The position numbers and the translations under genes are program-made. This document shows positions 30,745 through 32,423 of a stretch of DNA of 32,423 nucleotides, one piece after another. A model generated the notes under the pieces. The model was not told the DNA's origin and made no database searches. It saw only the letters and a list, made by a program, of their open reading frames with translations. The DNA is taken from positions 1 to 32,423 of the forward strand of contig NZ_BLAD01000107.1 of the NCBI RefSeq assembly GCF_009687845.1, given 5' to 3'. Within the stretch, counting starts at the first letter, position 1. Every line of letters begins with the position of its first letter. Source of the stretch: Acrocarpospora corrugata. GTDB lineage: Bacteria > Actinomycetota > Actinomycetes > Streptosporangiales > Streptosporangiaceae.

Positions 30745-31368
30745 TTAGAAGGTCTTCGCCACTTCGCGCGCCGCCTCTTCCGCCTTCTTCAACTCGACCG
30801 GGTAGTCCCCCCAAAGCGCCGGGTGGAAGCGGATGCCCTGAATGTCGTCGATTCCGGCCCACCGAAGCCAGCCTTCGAAGAACGGCGACTGCGCGTTCTC
30901 CCCCCATTCGGCGCCGAGCCCGGGAGCCCACACCGCACTGGTGTAGACGACGGCCGCCCGCTTCCCCGACAGCAGCGGAAGATACCCGCGTTCTCCATCG
31001 ATACCGAAGACCAGCCCCGGCTGACTGACGACGTCGATGAACTGCTTGAGGATGTACGGCACGCCCCCGTTCCACATCGGCACACTGAACAGGTATTTGT
31101 CGTACGCGTCGAAGCGCCGGAAGGTCGCGACCGCGTCCTCCCAGGCCGACTTCTGCTCGCCCGCGAGCTCCCCGCCGGTCATGACGGTCATCTTTGCCCC
31201 CGCCGCGGCCGGGCCGAACTCGGGCAGCGTCCCGTCCCAGAGATCGAAGTGGTCGACCTCGCCTCCCGGATGCCCGTCCCGATACTCGGCCAGGAACGCC
31301 TCGGCGATCCCGCGCGAGAGCGAGGCGGAACCCCGCGGGGACGCGGAGATGTGCAGCAACCTGCTCAT
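30745..31368 (-). CDS. FMN-dependent NADH-azoreductase
   Basis: 207-aa flavodoxin-fold quinone/azo reductase of the AzoR family. FMN-phosphate loop ISASPRGSASLSR (residues about 7-19), PMWNGGVPYILKQFIDVV near 95-112, and GKRAAVVYTSAVW. It reduces quinones and azo compounds with NADH and often protects against electrophiles. The ATG at 31368 has GGAGG 7 nt upstream; earlier in-frame codons fall in the operator region. The promoter carries two operator-like repeats, so it is probably induced by a ligand-responsive repressor encoded elsewhere. Confidence 0.9.
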   Translation of the reverse strand: MSRLLHISASPRGSASLSRGIAEAFLAEYRDGHPGGEVDHFDLWDGTLPEFGPAAAGAKMTVMTGGELAGEQKSAWEDAVATFRRFDAYDKYLFSVPMWNGGVPYILKQFIDVVSQPGLVFGIDGERGYLPLLSGKRAAVVYTSAVWAPGLGAEWGENAQSPFFEGWLRWAGIDDIQGIRFHPALWGDYPVELKKAEEAAREVAKTF

Positions 31369-31384
31369 GAAATTCCCTCCCAAT

Positions 31385-31398
31385 CGGACTTCGGTCCG
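31385..31398. promoter_or_regulatory. Operator-like repeat 1 of azoreductase
   Basis: CGGAC-N4-GTCCG, 14 bp, downstream of the -10 and upstream of the ribosome site. It occupies the predicted early transcribed region. Confidence 0.65.
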
Positions 31399-31411
31399 TT
31401 TCTGAGGCGAG

Positions 31412-31440
31412 ACGATACGGACCGCAGTCCGTTTCGTCAA
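31412..31440 (-). promoter_or_regulatory. Azoreductase promoter
   Basis: Minus strand -35 TTGACG (31440-31435), 17-bp spacer, -10 TATCGT (31417-31412). Close to the sigma-70 consensus. Confidence 0.75.
31417..31432. promoter_or_regulatory. Operator-like repeat 2 of azoreductase, inside promoter spacer
   Basis: ACGGAC-N4-GTCCGT, 16 bp, filling the space between the -35 and -10. Its centre is 33 bp from the centre of repeat 1, about three helical turns. Confidence 0.7.
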
Positions 31441-31539
31441 GCGCCAGATAACCCGCAACAGCCGCCTATCCGCTATGACGGCCGAATGACCGTCACAGCG
31501 ACAGGCGTGGGAGGAAGAGCGAAACGGGGCGGAACGCGA

Positions 31540-31950
31540 TCAGTGCGGCAGCGATCGGCTCATCCCCACGCAGCGCCGCAACCGGCTGCTGCTCGGGCCC
31601 GTCCGCCGGGGCGGTGCCGGAGTCTCGCCCATCGAGGCGAGCAAGGCCTGCGCCGCCGTCGCGTCGGCCAGAATCCGCGACACCTCTTCGCCGGTCGGCA
31701 ACTGACCATGCTTGGCCAGCTCGTGCATCACAAAGAGCAGCGGCTCATCCGAGCCCGCCGCCTGCGCCGCCACACTCGCCCGGCTGGCGGTGAGCAGCGC
31801 TAGATAGTAGGTACGCAAGGTCGCCTCCCGCATGCGAACCTGCTCAAGGTCGTCCAGCAGCTCGCGCGCTATCCGAAGCAGGTCGCCCGAGTGCGTGCCC
31901 TCGGCCGTGATGTGTGCGCGGATGTCGTCGAACTCCGACCGCTGCGTCAT
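31540..31950 (-). CDS. Hypothetical helical protein
   Basis: 136-aa protein with start ATG at 31950 and GGAGGTGG 5 nt upstream. Predicted mostly alpha-helical (residues about 20-110) with a Pro/Arg/Ser-rich C terminus. No signal peptide or transmembrane helix. No family recognised. The strong ribosome site and consistent codon use support it as a real gene. Confidence 0.65.
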   Translation of the reverse strand: MTQRSEFDDIRAHITAEGTHSGDLLRIARELLDDLEQVRMREATLRTYYLALLTASRASVAAQAAGSDEPLLFVMHELAKHGQLPTGEEVSRILADATAAQALLASMGETPAPPRRTGPSSSRLRRCVGMSRSLPH

Positions 31951-32289
31951 GATGGCCACCTCCACGACAGGAGTCCGGGCGTCAGGTTGGCGCCGGCGGT
32001 GCTCCCGCATCTTGATTCGTATCCCGGGACGATTGCGGATGGCTTGACATCGGGTTGTTCAGACCGTCGTCCTGCGCCAGCCGATCGTTCGGTGCTATGT
32101 AGATGCGCGAGTGACCTCGATGGTTGTCAGGCTCGCGCCTGCGGTTTGCGACGTGAGCACTCGACGGAACTGTTAGTCTTCTGGAGTCGGTACGGCCCGG
32201 CGCAATCCACCTCCTCGCTTCAGCGGGTGAGTCATGGCTTGCCGCGGTCGGCCCTGATACCCCTGCTGACAAGCCCGATCAGGCAGTCG
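31951..32289. other. Gene-poor intergenic region
   Basis: About 340 bp with no credible coding sequence; short open frames lack ribosome sites and codon bias. Lower GC than the flanks. A TTGACA at 32044-32049 has no good -10 at the right distance. Probably the upstream region of an rRNA operon. Confidence 0.6.
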
Positions 32290-32318
32290 TTGCCAAGCGG
32301 ATGTTGATCTGGTAAGTT
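32290..32318 (+). promoter_or_regulatory. Putative rrn operon promoter (first)
   Basis: -35 TTGCCA (32290-32295), 17-bp spacer, -10 TAAGTT (32313-32318). The transcript would begin just before GGGGTTGCCCCGGAAACGGG, a start-proximal motif typical of actinomycete pre-rRNA leaders. No gene follows within the window. Confidence 0.6.
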
Positions 32319-32400
32319 AGAGGGGTTGCCCCGGAAACGGGGTGGTCCGAATTCCCGCAGGGAGGCCGGGTCGGCGTCAAGGATCCTCTAGTAGGACGAT

Positions 32401-32406
32401 TTGACA
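32401..32406 (+). promoter_or_regulatory. -35 of a second tandem promoter at window edge
   Basis: Consensus TTGACA 111 bp after the first -35; its -10 would fall at or beyond the window end. Tandem promoters at this spacing are usual for actinobacterial rRNA operons. Confidence 0.45.
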
Positions 32407-32423
32407 GCAGGCAGGCTGATCGC

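Overview
This window is chromosomal DNA of a high-GC actinomycete, most likely Streptosporangiales (Nonomuraea/Streptosporangium-like). The taxonomic call rests on very high GC with G/C-ending codons, many GTG/TTG starts, a WhiB-family regulator, mycoredoxin, an AdnAB helicase-nuclease pair and an IdeR/DtxR-type iron box. From memory, gene content follows the M. tuberculosis region Rv3193c-Rv3202c: adnA-adnB, nudC, mrx1, uvrD2, whiB7, then a UPF0182 membrane protein, a PDZ/Lon-like protease, a DUF2342-type metalloprotease homologue, an E1/ThiF-like protein and an ABC1 kinase.

Region 1 (2-5448): the 3' part of adnA and complete adnB, a double-strand-break end-resection machine. Region 2 (5427-11107): a compact four-gene leftward operon of ATP-grasp ligase, two IucA/IucC (NIS) synthetases and a fold-type III PLP decarboxylase. 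A 19-bp iron box lies 11 bp upstream of its TTG start. The enzyme set and order match the vibrioferrin genes pvsA-pvsB-pvsD-pvsE without the exporter pvsC. It lies between adnB and nudC and is the main accessory feature of the window.

Region 3 (11213-17900): nudC, mrx1, a secreted alpha/beta hydrolase, uvrD2, a TesB thioesterase, a cupin, then whiB7 behind a roughly 430-nt leader. The leader contains an 84-codon upstream ORF, a hairpin over the end of that ORF and a 13-bp-stem intrinsic terminator, the layout expected for ribosome-mediated attenuation. A 60-aa basic protein and a terminator follow.

Region 4 (18033-30692): a block bounded by two near-identical initiator tRNA-Met genes in inverted orientation. 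It holds UPF0182, the PDZ/Lon protease, moaE, an atypical SDR, the DUF2342 metalloprotease, two small-molecule hydrolases (NUDIX, EEP), a GT-A-like protein, a YgjP-like peptidase, the ThiF-like protein and the ABC1 kinase. Compared with the remembered M. tuberculosis order the block is inverted as a unit. Several genes look leaderless (a TAnnnT hexamer 6-7 nt before the start), and two use the previous gene's TAG stop as the beginning of the -10.

Region 5 (30745-32423): an FMN azoreductase with two operator-like inverted repeats in its promoter, a hypothetical protein, a gene-poor stretch, and at the right edge strong tandem promoters resembling an rRNA operon leader, so 16S rRNA probably starts just outside the window. 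All functional calls come from motif reading and family knowledge; no searches were run.
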